Shown: in pieces, positions 40,649-49,187 of the stretch | How positions within the stretch are numbered: the first letter of the stretch is position 1 | Layout of the letters: each line of letters opens with the position of its first letter | From: UMGS1590 sp963558655 | GTDB taxonomy: Bacteria; Bacillota; Peptococcia; Peptococcales; Peptococcaceae | NCBI GenBank assembly: GCA_963558655.1 | Contig: CAUWHJ010000015.1 | Location: 1 to 64,000, forward strand | Length of the DNA: 64,000 bases | Direction of reading: 5' to 3' | Position numbers and translations under genes: made by a program | The notes under the pieces: generated by a model | Seen by the model: only the letters and a program-made list of their open reading frames with translations | What the model was told of the DNA's origin: nothing | The model's database searches: none

Positions 40649-42420
40649 TGAGCAGTCGCCTCTTTTCCGTCTGGGCTTGGTTCATCAAAATCGCCACCGC
40701 CCTGGGTTTGAGCTTCGTAGATGTCGCGGTAGATGGCGTTGGTTTCCAATAAGCGTTCGTGGCTGTCGAAGCCGCTGACGCGTCCTTCATCGAGCACAAG
40801 GATGCGATCAGCATCTTGCACGCTGGCAATACGCTGCGCGACGATAAGTTTGGTGGTGCCTGGAATACGCTGGGTGAATGCCTGGCGTATTTTGGCATCG
40901 GTTGCGGTATCAACGGCACTGGTACTGTCATCTAAGATGAGAATTTTCGGTTTCTTGAGCAAAGCACGGGCAATACACAGACGTTGCTTTTGACCGCCGG
41001 ATACATTGCTGCCGCCTTGCTCGATCCAGGTATCGTAGCCTTTTGGAAAGCGCGTGATAAATTCATCAGCGCAGGCCTGACGGCAGGCATCCATACATTC
41101 TTCGCGGCTGGCATCGGCATTGCCCCAACGCAGGTTGTCGAGAATCGTGCCGGAAAAGAGGGTGTTCTTTTGCAGCACCACTGCCACTTGCTCGCGCAGC
41201 GCTTCCATGTCGTAATCACGCACATCCACGCCACCAACGCGCACGCTGCCGCTGTCAACATCGTAGAGGCGGCTCACCAGATTTACCAGCGTGGATTTGC
41301 CGCTGCCGGTGCCGCCGATGATGCCAATGGTTTCACCGGCTTGAATATGCAAGTCGATGTCGTGTAATACCAAATCGCCGCTGCCGTGGCGATAGGCAAA
41401 ATCTACATGGTCGAAATCAATGCTGCCATTTGCCACGGTGGTGATTGGTTCGTCTGGATTGGTTAAATAAGGCGTTTCCGTCAGCACTTCGGCGATACGG
41501 CGACCGCTGGCGGCACTCATCGTAAGCATGACGAACACCATTGAGAGCATCATCAGGCTCATGAGCACACTCATCACATAGCTAAAGAGCGAGGTCAGAT
41601 TCCCGGTGGTGATATTGCCGATGACAATGAAATGCGCCCCAAACCAGGACAGCGCTAAAATACTGCCATAAACGACGAACATCATGGTTGGATTGTTCAG
41701 CGCCAAAAGGCCTTCCGCTTTCACGAAAAGACGATAAAGGTTTTGCGCCGCACGGGTGAATTTATCGTCCTCGTGTTCTTCACGCACAAATGCTTTGACC
41801 ACGCGAATGGCGGAAATATTTTCCTGTACGCTGGCATTGAGATCATCATAACGGCGAAACACTTCGTTAAAAATTTTCGTCGTTTTCTTCATAATAAAAA
41901 TAAGTACGCAAGCCAAAATCAAAATGGCGACAAAGAAAATGCTCGAAAGCTGGGGACTGATGACCCAGCACATCACCAAGCTGCAAATGAGCGTGAGCGG
42001 AGAGCGCACAGCGATACGCAGAATCATCTGAAAGGCATTCTGCACATTCGTGACATCGGTGGTCATGCGCGTGACAAGACCGGCCGTGCTGTACTTGTCG
42101 ATATTGGCAAAAGAGAACGTTTGAATATTGGTAAACATACCATCGCGCAAATTACAGGCGAAGCCCGATGAAGCTTTCGCTGCAAAACGACCGGCGAGCG
42201 CACCAAAGCACAACGCAAGAAAAGCCAGCACGAGCATCAGCCCGCCATAGCGATAGACTTCGCCAATATTGCCGGCCTCAATGCCCTTGTCAATGAGCGA
42301 GGCGATGATGAAAGGTATGAGAATTTCCATCACCACTTCCAACGCTGTGAAAAGCGGCGCCAGAATCGCTGGGCGTTTATAGCTGCCCAACTGGGCAAGC
42401 AGGGTTTTCAGCATAGACAT
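40645..42420 (-). CDS. heterodimeric ABC exporter, degenerate-site subunit
   Basis: 591 residues, first gene of the exporter operon. Six-helix transmembrane domain (about 15-310), then the NBD: Walker A GGTGSGKSTLVNL, Q-loop VLQKNTLFSG, signature VSGGQKQRLCIARAL, Walker B ILILDDSTSAVDTA, and a switch region VAQRIASV. The Walker B catalytic Glu is Asp (LDDSTS) and the H-loop His is Gln (VAQRI), the known mark of the non-hydrolysing site in heterodimeric exporters such as BmrC, LmrC and TM287. A divergent LysR gene and a 21-bp palindrome (42492-42512) lie upstream. Confidence 0.9.
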   Translation of the reverse strand: MSMLKTLLAQLGSYKRPAILAPLFTALEVVMEILIPFIIASLIDKGIEAGNIGEVYRYGGLMLVLAFLALCFGALAGRFAAKASSGFACNLRDGMFTNIQTFSFANIDKYSTAGLVTRMTTDVTNVQNAFQMILRIAVRSPLTLICSLVMCWVISPQLSSIFFVAILILACVLIFIMKKTTKIFNEVFRRYDDLNASVQENISAIRVVKAFVREEHEDDKFTRAAQNLYRLFVKAEGLLALNNPTMMFVVYGSILALSWFGAHFIVIGNITTGNLTSLFSYVMSVLMSLMMLSMVFVMLTMSAASGRRIAEVLTETPYLTNPDEPITTVANGSIDFDHVDFAYRHGSGDLVLHDIDLHIQAGETIGIIGGTGSGKSTLVNLVSRLYDVDSGSVRVGGVDVRDYDMEALREQVAVVLQKNTLFSGTILDNLRWGNADASREECMDACRQACADEFITRFPKGYDTWIEQGGSNVSGGQKQRLCIARALLKKPKILILDDSTSAVDTATDAKIRQAFTQRIPGTTKLIVAQRIASVQDADRILVLDEGRVSGFDSHERLLETNAIYRDIYEAQTQGGGDFDEPSPDGKEATAQ

Positions 42421-42445
42421 TCCTCATTTCATGAATACTGCCTTC

Positions 42446-42512
42446 ATTATACTGGCCCGTGCATTGAATGGGAACGAAGAATATGTTACCATTAGTAAAG
42501 GAAACTTACTAA
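42446..42512. promoter_or_regulatory. divergent promoter region with palindromic operator
   Basis: The exporter -10 (TATAAT on the minus strand) is at 42446-42451 with a weak -35 (TTCCCA, 17 bp). TTAGTAA-N7-TTACTAA (42492-42512) is a perfect inverted repeat that also contains a T-N11-A motif; it lies between the two genes, near the presumed LysR transcription start. Confidence 0.6.
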
Positions 42513-42532
42513 TAAGAAAGGAGCCTTTCGCC

Positions 42533-43432
42533 ATGACCACCGATCAACTACGCAGCTTTCTCGCTGTTGCCGAACATCTTAATTTCACCAAAGCTGCTGA
42601 AGAACTGCACATCACTCATCCGGCTGTGAGCCAGCAAATCCGTAACCTTGAACGCGAGCTTGATGTGCAGCTTTTTCAGCGCAGCACCCGTTCTGTGCGC
42701 CTCACCGATGCCGGCCGTGTGTTTCTCGATGACGCTCGCCAGATGGTGGAAATTGCTGCGCGTGCTAAACGGCGGTTTAGCGGTGTTGGCGAAGCCGGGG
42801 TGGAACATCTCAGTATTGGCGCTTACAGCTATCCCTGTCTCTTCCAACTGGCTCCTGTGCTTGAACGGCTGCGCGACAGCCATCCCTCGTTGCATCCGCG
42901 GCTGCACGTTGTGCCTTTCCAGCACATCTATCGCCGCCTTTACGATGGCAACCTGGATGTGGTTTTAGCCTTTCAGGAAGAAAAGAACAGCAAAATTCAT
43001 GCCAATTATCGTGCTTTCAGCGATGTCCCCTTGGTTTGCTTTTGTGCCCCAAGTCATCCACTGGCCTCAGCGACACACCTGTGTTTAGACGATTTACGCG
43101 CCTGGCAGCTTGTTCTCATTGCACCATCGCGTGCGGCGCTATCGGTGTCACGTTTGCAGGGGCAGCTTCTTGGCGAACACCACCCGGCAGACTGTTATAT
43201 TTGTGATTCTGCCGAGGCGGCAATGGTGCTCGTTGAAGCTGGTTACGGCATTGCCATCTTGCCGGCTAGTCTCGTGCCGCCGAGTGCAGCGCATTTGGTG
43301 CGTATTGCGCTGGAAGGCGTGGCGCCGGTCTCCTATGGGGCATACTACCGCAGCTTGGAAGGCAACACCCTAGTGAAAGATTTTATTGAGCAGGCAGGTG
43401 CTGCTTTTGCCGATTACGATTGGGGCGTGTGA
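42533..43432 (+). CDS. LysR-family regulator divergent from the ABC exporter
   Basis: 299 residues from the ATG at 42533 (AAAGGAG upstream); the longer frame to 42431 crosses the palindrome and has no ribosome site. HTH residues 1-60 (LRSFLAVAEHLNFTKAAEEL, then HITHPAVSQQIRNLERELDV) and an effector-binding domain (about 90-295, DSAEAAMVLVEAGYGIAILP). Its placement suggests it controls itself and the exporter through TTAGTAA-N7-TTACTAA. The inducer is unknown. Confidence 0.87.
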   Translation: MTTDQLRSFLAVAEHLNFTKAAEELHITHPAVSQQIRNLERELDVQLFQRSTRSVRLTDAGRVFLDDARQMVEIAARAKRRFSGVGEAGVEHLSIGAYSYPCLFQLAPVLERLRDSHPSLHPRLHVVPFQHIYRRLYDGNLDVVLAFQEEKNSKIHANYRAFSDVPLVCFCAPSHPLASATHLCLDDLRAWQLVLIAPSRAALSVSRLQGQLLGEHHPADCYICDSAEAAMVLVEAGYGIAILPASLVPPSAAHLVRIALEGVAPVSYGAYYRSLEGNTLVKDFIEQAGAAFADYDWGV

Positions 43433-43689
43433 TTGTATGCGAAAAGAGAATCGCATTAGACGCTTGCGCCTCTTTAGCAAAAGCGCGTTGATATGCTAAC
43501 GCCATTTTTGGCAGAGCAACATACAAACAAAGAAAAATTTTTCAAACGCTAAAAACCGCGCCATAAAGGGAATGCAACCGCCAGTTGACAAATTTCCAAG
43601 GCGGCTTGGTGGTCTGCCACCGCTGTTTTTGTTAGGATAAAACCATCAAAAAACGTGTGGCCCACGCAAAAAAATAGGAGGGATTCATC

Positions 43690-44766
43690 ATGATCCTCGC
43701 AGATAAAATTACCGATTTACGAAAGAAAAACGGCTGGTCGCAAGAAGAGCTGGCAAGCCAGCTCGGCGTCTCCCGACAAAGCGTGTCCAAATGGGAAAGC
43801 GGCCAGTCGATCCCAGACCTTGAACGCATTCTTAAGATGAGCACCATTTTCGGCGTTTCCACCGATTACCTTTTGAAAGACGAGGTTGAACCGGAAGAAA
43901 CCGCACCGCCGCAGATGGATGAACCAGTCGCCAGCGAAGAAAATATTCGTATCATCACCATGGAAGAAGCCTACCAATATATGAACGCCATACAAATGGT
44001 GGCAGGGCGCATCGCTCGTGGCGTGAGTTTGTGTATCCTTTCACCGATCCTGCTCATTTTGCTCGGTGTTGGCGGTGATGTTGAAGGCGGCCATCTGGTG
44101 CCAGAATGGGCAGCGCCAGCCATTGGCCTGCCGGTGCTCCTGCTCTTTGTGGTGGCAGGCGTATCCCAGTTTATCCTCTATGGCCGCCAGCTTGAGCCTT
44201 ACGCTTATCTGGAAAAAGAACCCATCGAATTGGCCTATGGTGTGCATGGTGTTGTTGAAAAACGCAAAAACGGCTATGCTATTCAGCACAGCCAACGCCT
44301 GATGGTGGGCATTGGGCTTTGCATTCTTGCCGCAGTACCGCTTTTTATCGGTGCAACTCTTGATAATGGCGAAATGGAGATGGCACTTGCAGTTTGCTTC
44401 TGCCTGGTGCTTCTCATTGTATCCATCGGTGTTTACTTCATCGTGCTCACCTGCAACATCAATGGCGGTTTCCTGCGCTTGCTTGAAGAAGATGATTTCA
44501 GCAGAGAGAGAAAACAAGCCAAAAAACGCAACGAACCCATTGCCGCCATTTACTGGTGCCTCGTCACTGCCATCTTTCTTTTCTGGAGCTTTTGGACCAT
44601 GGACTGGCACCGTACCTGGATCATCTGGCCAAGCGCCGCTGTGCTTTACGTCGCAGTGCTGGGCGTCAGATGTGATTGGCGGAAAAATTGGCAAGAACAA
44701 ATGAACAAACACGGCTGTTTCGCTGAGAGACAGCCGTGTTTATTTGATTCTAAAGATTTTCTTTGA
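43690..44766 (+). CDS. membrane-anchored XRE-family protein
   Basis: 358 residues; TAGGAGGG before the ATG. An HTH_3 domain (residues 1-65, LRKKNGWSQEELASQLGVSR) is followed by an acidic linker and four or five hydrophobic segments (about 112-135, 140-165, 205-225, 232-258 and 285-330). This HTH-plus-membrane layout is common in Bacillota, and the ligand or signal is unknown. The last 20 codons run through a hairpin (44707-44742) and overlap the convergent hydrolase gene by 17 bases; the ending is unusual and may reflect loss of an earlier stop. Confidence 0.75.
   Translation: MILADKITDLRKKNGWSQEELASQLGVSRQSVSKWESGQSIPDLERILKMSTIFGVSTDYLLKDEVEPEETAPPQMDEPVASEENIRIITMEEAYQYMNAIQMVAGRIARGVSLCILSPILLILLGVGGDVEGGHLVPEWAAPAIGLPVLLLFVVAGVSQFILYGRQLEPYAYLEKEPIELAYGVHGVVEKRKNGYAIQHSQRLMVGIGLCILAAVPLFIGATLDNGEMEMALAVCFCLVLLIVSIGVYFIVLTCNINGGFLRLLEEDDFSRERKQAKKRNEPIAAIYWCLVTAIFLFWSFWTMDWHRTWIIWPSAAVLYVAVLGVRCDWRKNWQEQMNKHGCFAERQPCLFDSKDFL
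44707..44742. terminator. hairpin shared by convergent XRE and hydrolase genes
   Basis: AACACGGCTGT / ACAGCCGTGTT stem with TTTATTTG on the + exit; it lies inside the 3' end of the XRE coding frame. Confidence 0.6.
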
Positions 44767-45712
44767 TAAATTCCAGTATATGGTTATGCAAATCTTCTAG
44801 AGCTTCTGCTTCAATAGGATAATGACTTCCATTTCTTAATGTTACTTTCTTAACGGGTACCTTTTTTATTTTGTCAAGTACAATATCACTTAAAAATTCT
44901 GGTGTCCAGCGATCGTTTTCTGGTTGCGTTAGCAGAATGGGGCACACATCAAAATCTTCTGGCTCAACATTTGGGCGGTAAGTCATATAGTCTGTCAGGA
45001 ACTTCATATTAACTTTATTACCTGCTGAGGTTTTGTCGTTTAGCATGGCGTTTAACGCTTTTTCATTATTGCATAAAGCGTTCATTTTAGAACACACGCT
45101 CATTTTTATCGTCATTTTTGATAGACCAATGTGGCAGGATAATGAGGCAAGGGCTGTTCCAAAAGTGCCCCAAAACCAATTTCGTGTTGTGGTCATTCTG
45201 ACGGTTTTTTCTCTTTGATCAAGAAATGTCATTCCGATAATTCCTTTGATCTTTTGGTTTTTGGCTGCTATGAAATACGTTTCCATTCCACCAGCGGATA
45301 AACCATATAAGAAAATCGGTCGATTGTCTCTTGAAAGCTCATGATTGACATAATCATTTCCGCACTCGATCCAGTCAGAAAATGTTATTGTCATAGCTTG
45401 ATTAACAAGGCTTTCTCCATAAAGAGGCATATCAAGGGCTATTACCTCAAATCCATCATCTGCGAGAGGTTTGCCGATGATGGTGGTCATTTGTCTGCCG
45501 TTTGTACCGACTCCATGAAATAAAATAATTTTCGCTTTTGCGTTTGGATTGCGATAGGTGTCTAAATGTATTTGGTTTCCCTTCCAATTCCACCATTCTT
45601 CTTTGGGCAGTGTTGCATTGGTTAATTGAAATTTTTGCGGTAGAAAATGTTGAATTTCTTTCCAATTGTTTTGATTTTGATAAGGGTTTATTACTGTTTG
45701 TTGCTTTTTCAT
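44750..45712 (-). CDS. alpha/beta hydrolase in an AT-rich ArsR-linked pair
   Basis: 320 residues. Alpha/beta hydrolase fold: oxyanion segment ILFHGVGTNGRQM, nucleophile elbow YGLSAGG (Ser in GLSAG), acid in QPENDRWTP and His in GSHYPIE near the end. No signal peptide. Related to serine aminopeptidase/lysophospholipase-like hydrolases; the substrate is unknown. Base composition is visibly more AT-rich than that of neighbours, as is the adjacent ArsR gene, so the pair may be a recent acquisition. A palindrome (45734-45749) sits upstream. Confidence 0.8.
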   Translation of the reverse strand: MKKQQTVINPYQNQNNWKEIQHFLPQKFQLTNATLPKEEWWNWKGNQIHLDTYRNPNAKAKIILFHGVGTNGRQMTTIIGKPLADDGFEVIALDMPLYGESLVNQAMTITFSDWIECGNDYVNHELSRDNRPIFLYGLSAGGMETYFIAAKNQKIKGIIGMTFLDQREKTVRMTTTRNWFWGTFGTALASLSCHIGLSKMTIKMSVCSKMNALCNNEKALNAMLNDKTSAGNKVNMKFLTDYMTYRPNVEPEDFDVCPILLTQPENDRWTPEFLSDIVLDKIKKVPVKKVTLRNGSHYPIEAEALEDLHNHILEFIKENL

Positions 45713-45733
45713 AACGGCATCTCCTAATGATAT

Positions 45734-45749
45734 GTTTAAACCTATAAAC
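45734..45749. promoter_or_regulatory. ArsR operator before the hydrolase gene
   Basis: GTTTAAACCTATAAAC, one mismatch from the palindrome found upstream of the ArsR gene at 46108-46123. Confidence 0.6.
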
Positions 45750-45778
45750 GCGTATTTCTGAAAAATAACGCCTCTTAA

Positions 45779-46090
45779 TTAGGCGTTATTTTTAATGTCT
45801 GCTTCAAGTGACGATAATAAATTCCTAAGTTGGTTTACTGCTTTTTGAAGACTCAGGTAATATATGCGCTCTTTTCCACTTTTCTTAACGGTGACTAAGC
45901 CGGCATCTAAAAGCAGCTTCAAATGATGTGAAATGGCTGGTCGAGAAAGAGCCAGATTTTCTGTTATTTCGTTAACAGTCATTTCCTTATGATCGAATAG
46001 TAGTAAAAGAATTTGTTGTCTGTTTTCGTCTTGAAGCATTGAAAAAATAGGAATACATTCCGATAGCATCGTCATTGTTTGTTTGCTCAT
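45779..46090 (-). CDS. ArsR-family repressor
   Basis: 103 residues from the ATG at 46090 (GGAGG 5 bases upstream). Winged HTH: DENRQQILLLLFDHKEMTVN, recognition helix LSRPAISHHLKLLLDAGLV, wing KKSGKERIYYLSL. It lacks the ELCVCDL metal motif and other Cys clusters, so it is probably not a classical metal sensor. Located 66 bases upstream of the hydrolase gene on the same strand; both promoters carry GTTTAAA-type palindromes, consistent with a self-regulated pair. Confidence 0.85.
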   Translation of the reverse strand: MSKQTMTMLSECIPIFSMLQDENRQQILLLLFDHKEMTVNEITENLALSRPAISHHLKLLLDAGLVTVKKSGKERIYYLSLQKAVNQLRNLLSSLEADIKNNA

Positions 46091-46107
46091 CTGTACCTCC
46101 AAAATAC

Positions 46108-46130
46108 GTTTAAAGGTTTAAACATATAAT
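46108..46130. promoter_or_regulatory. ArsR autoregulatory operator
   Basis: GTTTAAAGGTTTAAAC (46108-46123), a GTTTAAA-N2-TTTAAAC palindrome directly upstream of the ArsR ribosome site, adjoining an AT-rich -10-like stretch. Confidence 0.65.
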
Positions 46131-46330
46131 ATAAAATGGCGTGCAAGAAGTCAAGGGGCGAAACTTCTTTGCTCAATCAACGGTTGATGGTTATTCTTTT
46201 CTGCATATCTAGCAGAATGGCGCCACATAGGAACCAAGGCAGTTGTTTCATTGCGGGATGGCTGTCTTTTTAAATGAAAAAATTTCATCTACCCATCAAT
46301 TTTCATTAGAAACCATTGAAACGATTTTGC

Positions 46331-46336
46331 TATAAT
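46331..46336 (+). promoter_or_regulatory. -10 element of the DUF169 gene
   Basis: Perfect TATAAT, 32 bases before the start codon; -35 weak (TTAGAA at 19 bp). Confidence 0.5.
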
Positions 46337-46368
46337 GTCTCTATTCTAAAAGAAGGAGCGGTCAATTT

Positions 46369-47082
46369 ATGAAAAGTAAAATAGCGGAAGCGTTGCATCT
46401 GAAAAACGAACCGGTGGCGGTCTATCGTACAGACCATTGTCCGGAAGGTGCGCTACAATTCAAAGAAGGTGTGTGGGGTTGTGTCATCGGTATGTTGAAT
46501 GCAGCAGCTAAAGGACGCACTGCTGCCATGGACGCTACTACTGTGGTTTGTCGTGGCGGTAAAGCAGGGCTGGGATTGCAGCCTTTTCAGTTGGGGACGA
46601 TAGAGTATTTTCTTTCGGTTGGTGGTCGTGGTGACAAGCCGGGTGAGCACTACAAAAAAACGCCGGAATTGGCGCGCGATTATGTGCTCAGTTTGCCGGA
46701 GGTTCACTCGCCGGATTATGTGGTGTTTGCGCCGCTATCGGTGGTGAGCGAGGAAACGCCGGAGCTGATCGTTTTTCTTGTCAATGCCGACCAACTTTCT
46801 GGTTTGGCCACCCTTGCCAATTATGACCGTCCAAGCCAGGACAATGTGCAGCTGCGTTTCGGTGCCGGTTGTGCACAGTCCATTCTCTATGGATTGGACG
46901 CCGAAACACAGGAAAAGGGCACGTGCTTTATTGGACTTACCGATCCATCAGCGCGCAAAGCCATCGACAAAGATTTGCTTTCTTTCTCTATTCCGATGGC
47001 GCGCTTTTTGGAAATGGAAGCCAACGCAGACGGTTGCTTTTTTCACACCGACACGTGGGCTGTCATTGAAAAACGTTTGTGA
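46369..47082 (+). CDS. DUF169-family protein
   Basis: 237 residues with AGAAGGAG upstream. Matches the DUF169 (PF02596) family, common in anaerobes and methanogens, by its start (LHLKNEPVAVYRTD), a conserved Cys in GVWGCVIGML, and a GAGCAQSILY motif in the second half. Conserved Cys residues suggest metal or cofactor binding, but the family has no established function. Monocistronic with its own -10 element and an imperfect terminator. Confidence 0.8.
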   Translation: MKSKIAEALHLKNEPVAVYRTDHCPEGALQFKEGVWGCVIGMLNAAAKGRTAAMDATTVVCRGGKAGLGLQPFQLGTIEYFLSVGGRGDKPGEHYKKTPELARDYVLSLPEVHSPDYVVFAPLSVVSEETPELIVFLVNADQLSGLATLANYDRPSQDNVQLRFGAGCAQSILYGLDAETQEKGTCFIGLTDPSARKAIDKDLLSFSIPMARFLEMEANADGCFFHTDTWAVIEKRL

Positions 47083-47127
47083 AAAGAGCGTTGGTAAACG
47101 CAGAGCGGTTTTGTATATGCAATAAGA

Positions 47128-47178
47128 GGCACCTGGCCTTCTGTTTATTTTGGCAGAGGCTGTGGTGTCGTTTTTATT
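47128..47178 (+). terminator. imperfect terminator after DUF169
   Basis: GGCACC...CTTCTG pairs imperfectly with CAGAGG...GGTGTC, followed by GTTTTTATTG. Confidence 0.45.
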
Positions 47179-47179
47179 G

Positions 47180-47229
47180 TTGACACAGTGTCAGCATAGT
47201 GATATTCTATGGATAGTGACAGTCTGTCA
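47180..47229 (+). promoter_or_regulatory. promoter and double operator of the TetR-flavodoxin operon
   Basis: TTGACA (47180-47185), 17 bp, TATTCT (47203-47208). Two like palindromes, TGACACAGTGTCA (47181-47193, over the -35) and TGACAGTCTGTCA (47217-47229, just after the start), frame the promoter. Confidence 0.8.
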
Positions 47230-47252
47230 GAATAGAGAAAGGAGGGAGTGTC

Positions 47253-47879
47253 ATGCCAAAGGGATCCGAGGCCCTCACGAACGCGCGACGTGAGGAAATC
47301 ATTGATGCCTGCGAGAAGCTCTATGCGCGTTTGAGCTTCAAGGAGGTGACGATCAAGGAAATTGGCAAGGAGACGACGTTCACACGCACCTCAATTTACA
47401 ATTATTTTCAAACGAAGGAAGAAATCTTTCTGGCTCTGATTACACGTGAATTTACACGTTGGAATGAAGCGTTAGAGAAAGGGCTTGTGATGCAGCCGTT
47501 TGACCGCGAAGCGTTGGCCGAGCTTTTGGCGGAATCTCTGGCGGAGCGTGAACTGCTTTTGAAGATTTTGTCTATGAATATGTTTGAGATTGAGGCGCAC
47601 AGCCGTTTGGAACGGTTGATTGAATTTAAGCAGGCGTTTGCCCGTTCTTTTGCATTGATCGATGCGCTGCTCAAGGCGGCTGATGCGAATTTGAGCGAGG
47701 CGGAGCGTGTGGCTTTTGTGTATTCTTTTTTTCCTTTTATGTACGGTATTTATCCGTACACAGCTGTGACCGACAAGCAGCGCGATGCTGTGGCGGCGGT
47801 CGGTTTTGATTTTATTGAACATACACCGCGAGCATTGATTGCGCAGACTGTGCGCAAGTTGCTGGCGGTTTGTCCGTAA
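47253..47879 (+). CDS. TetR-family regulator of the flavodoxin operon
   Basis: 208 residues; AAAGGAGGGAG upstream. HTH: RREEIIDACEKLYARLSFKE, then VTIKEIGKETTFTRTSIYNYFQTKEEIF; helical ligand domain after residue 60. First gene of an operon with a flavodoxin (17 bases downstream) and a CMD/cupin protein. The two TGACA-N3-TGTCA palindromes at its promoter should be its operators. It may sense an electrophile or quinone, judged only from its partners. Confidence 0.87.
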   Translation: MPKGSEALTNARREEIIDACEKLYARLSFKEVTIKEIGKETTFTRTSIYNYFQTKEEIFLALITREFTRWNEALEKGLVMQPFDREALAELLAESLAERELLLKILSMNMFEIEAHSRLERLIEFKQAFARSFALIDALLKAADANLSEAERVAFVYSFFPFMYGIYPYTAVTDKQRDAVAAVGFDFIEHTPRALIAQTVRKLLAVCP

Positions 47880-47896
47880 CGATGAGAGGAGAACGT

Positions 47897-48373
47897 ATGA
47901 TGAGCCATACATTGGTTGCGTATTTTTCAGCCACCGGCACGACGGCGAAGGTGGCTGAACGTTTGGCCGACGTCTTGGGCGCCGACTTGTATGAGATTCA
48001 GCCGGCTGTGCCTTATACGGCGGCTGATTTGGACTGGACAGATAAAAAGAGCCGTAGTTCTGTGGAAATGAACGATAAGGCGTTTCGTCCGGCGGTGAAA
48101 GGTGAGGTTCAAAATATGGCGCAATATACGACCATTTATTTAGGTTTTCCAATTTGGTGGTATGTAGCGCCAACAATTATCAATACGTTTTTGGAACAGT
48201 ATGACCTTTTCGGCAAGACGATTGTGCCATTTGCTACGTCTGGTTCCAGTGGCATGGGCAATACCAATCGCGAGCTGGCACCGTCTTGTGCGGGTGCTGT
48301 GCTTAAAGATGGCAAGCTTTTCCCAGCACAAGTCAGCGCAGATGTGTTGAAACAATGGGTACAAGAGGGCTGA
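47897..48373 (+). CDS. flavodoxin-family protein
   Basis: 158 residues from the ATG at 47897 (GAGGAGAA upstream). The N-terminal FMN phosphate loop is AYFSATGTTAKVAE (SxTGxT), followed by LGFPIWWYVAPTIINTF and PFATSGSSGMGN, typical of the short flavodoxin_4/NAD(P)H-dependent FMN-protein group. Acts as an electron carrier or small reductase. An intercistronic hairpin without a T-run (48372-48400) separates it from the CMD/cupin gene. Confidence 0.85.
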   Translation: MMSHTLVAYFSATGTTAKVAERLADVLGADLYEIQPAVPYTAADLDWTDKKSRSSVEMNDKAFRPAVKGEVQNMAQYTTIYLGFPIWWYVAPTIINTFLEQYDLFGKTIVPFATSGSSGMGNTNRELAPSCAGAVLKDGKLFPAQVSADVLKQWVQEG

Positions 48374-48417
48374 AAGTGCTCGTAAAATAAGAGCACTTTC
48401 GGGGAAAGGAGACAGGT

Positions 48418-49173
48418 ATGGCTGTAAAGCAAACGGCTGGCCGCGACAGCCTGGGCACGTTTGCCCCAAAATTCGCGGAATTGAACGATGATGTGCTGTT
48501 TGGCGAGGTATGGAGCCGCGAGGATAAACTTTCGTTGCGTGACCGCTCTCTTGTGACGGTGGTGAGTTTGATGGCGATGGGGCTGGTGGATGAATCGTTC
48601 CGCTATCATCTGCAAACCGCTAAGGCAAATGGCATCACGAAGGAAGAAATTGCAGAAATCGTTACGCACGCTGCTTTCTATGTGGGTTGGCCAAAGGCAT
48701 GGGCAGTGTTCCGTATGGCGAAGGACGTGTGGACGGAAGAGGTTGCGGCGGACGATGCCAAGGCGCAGCATGAAGCCAGCATGGTGTTCCCAATCGGTGC
48801 GCCAAACGATGCCTATGCGCAGTATTTCATCGGGCAGAGTTATTTGGCACCGGTGGTGACAGAGCAAGTTCCGATTGCAAACGTGACGTTTGAGCCAGGT
48901 TGCCGCAATAACTGGCACATTCACCATGCAGACAAGGGTGGCGGTCAGGTGCTGATTTGCGTTGGCGGCCGCGGTTATTATCAGGAATGGGGCAAGGCGC
49001 CGGTGCTGATGACGCCGGGCGATGTTGTCAATATTCCAAGCGGTGTGAAACACTGGCACGGTGCTGCACCGGACAGTTGGTTCAGCCATCTGGCGGTGAA
49101 AGTGCCGGGCGAAAACACGTCCAACGAATGGTGTGAAGTGGTTGACGATGCACAGTACAGCCAGTGCAAATAA
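48418..49173 (+). CDS. carboxymuconolactone decarboxylase-cupin fusion
   Basis: 251 residues. The N-terminal half (1-115) is a CMD/AhpD-like domain (LRDRSLVTVVSLMAMG, ITKEEIAEIVTHAAFYVGWP); it lacks the CxxC thiol pair of AhpD, so it is not an obvious peroxidase. The C-terminal half (about 140-240) is a cupin with metal-site motifs RNNWHIHHADKGGGQVLIC and IPSGVKHWHGAAPDSW. CMD-cupin fusions often accompany flavodoxins and quinone or aldehyde stress regulators. Third gene of the TetR operon, closed by a strong terminator. Confidence 0.87.
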   Translation: MAVKQTAGRDSLGTFAPKFAELNDDVLFGEVWSREDKLSLRDRSLVTVVSLMAMGLVDESFRYHLQTAKANGITKEEIAEIVTHAAFYVGWPKAWAVFRMAKDVWTEEVAADDAKAQHEASMVFPIGAPNDAYAQYFIGQSYLAPVVTEQVPIANVTFEPGCRNNWHIHHADKGGGQVLICVGGRGYYQEWGKAPVLMTPGDVVNIPSGVKHWHGAAPDSWFSHLAVKVPGENTSNEWCEVVDDAQYSQCK

Positions 49174-49187
49174 ACGTTTGTAAAAAT

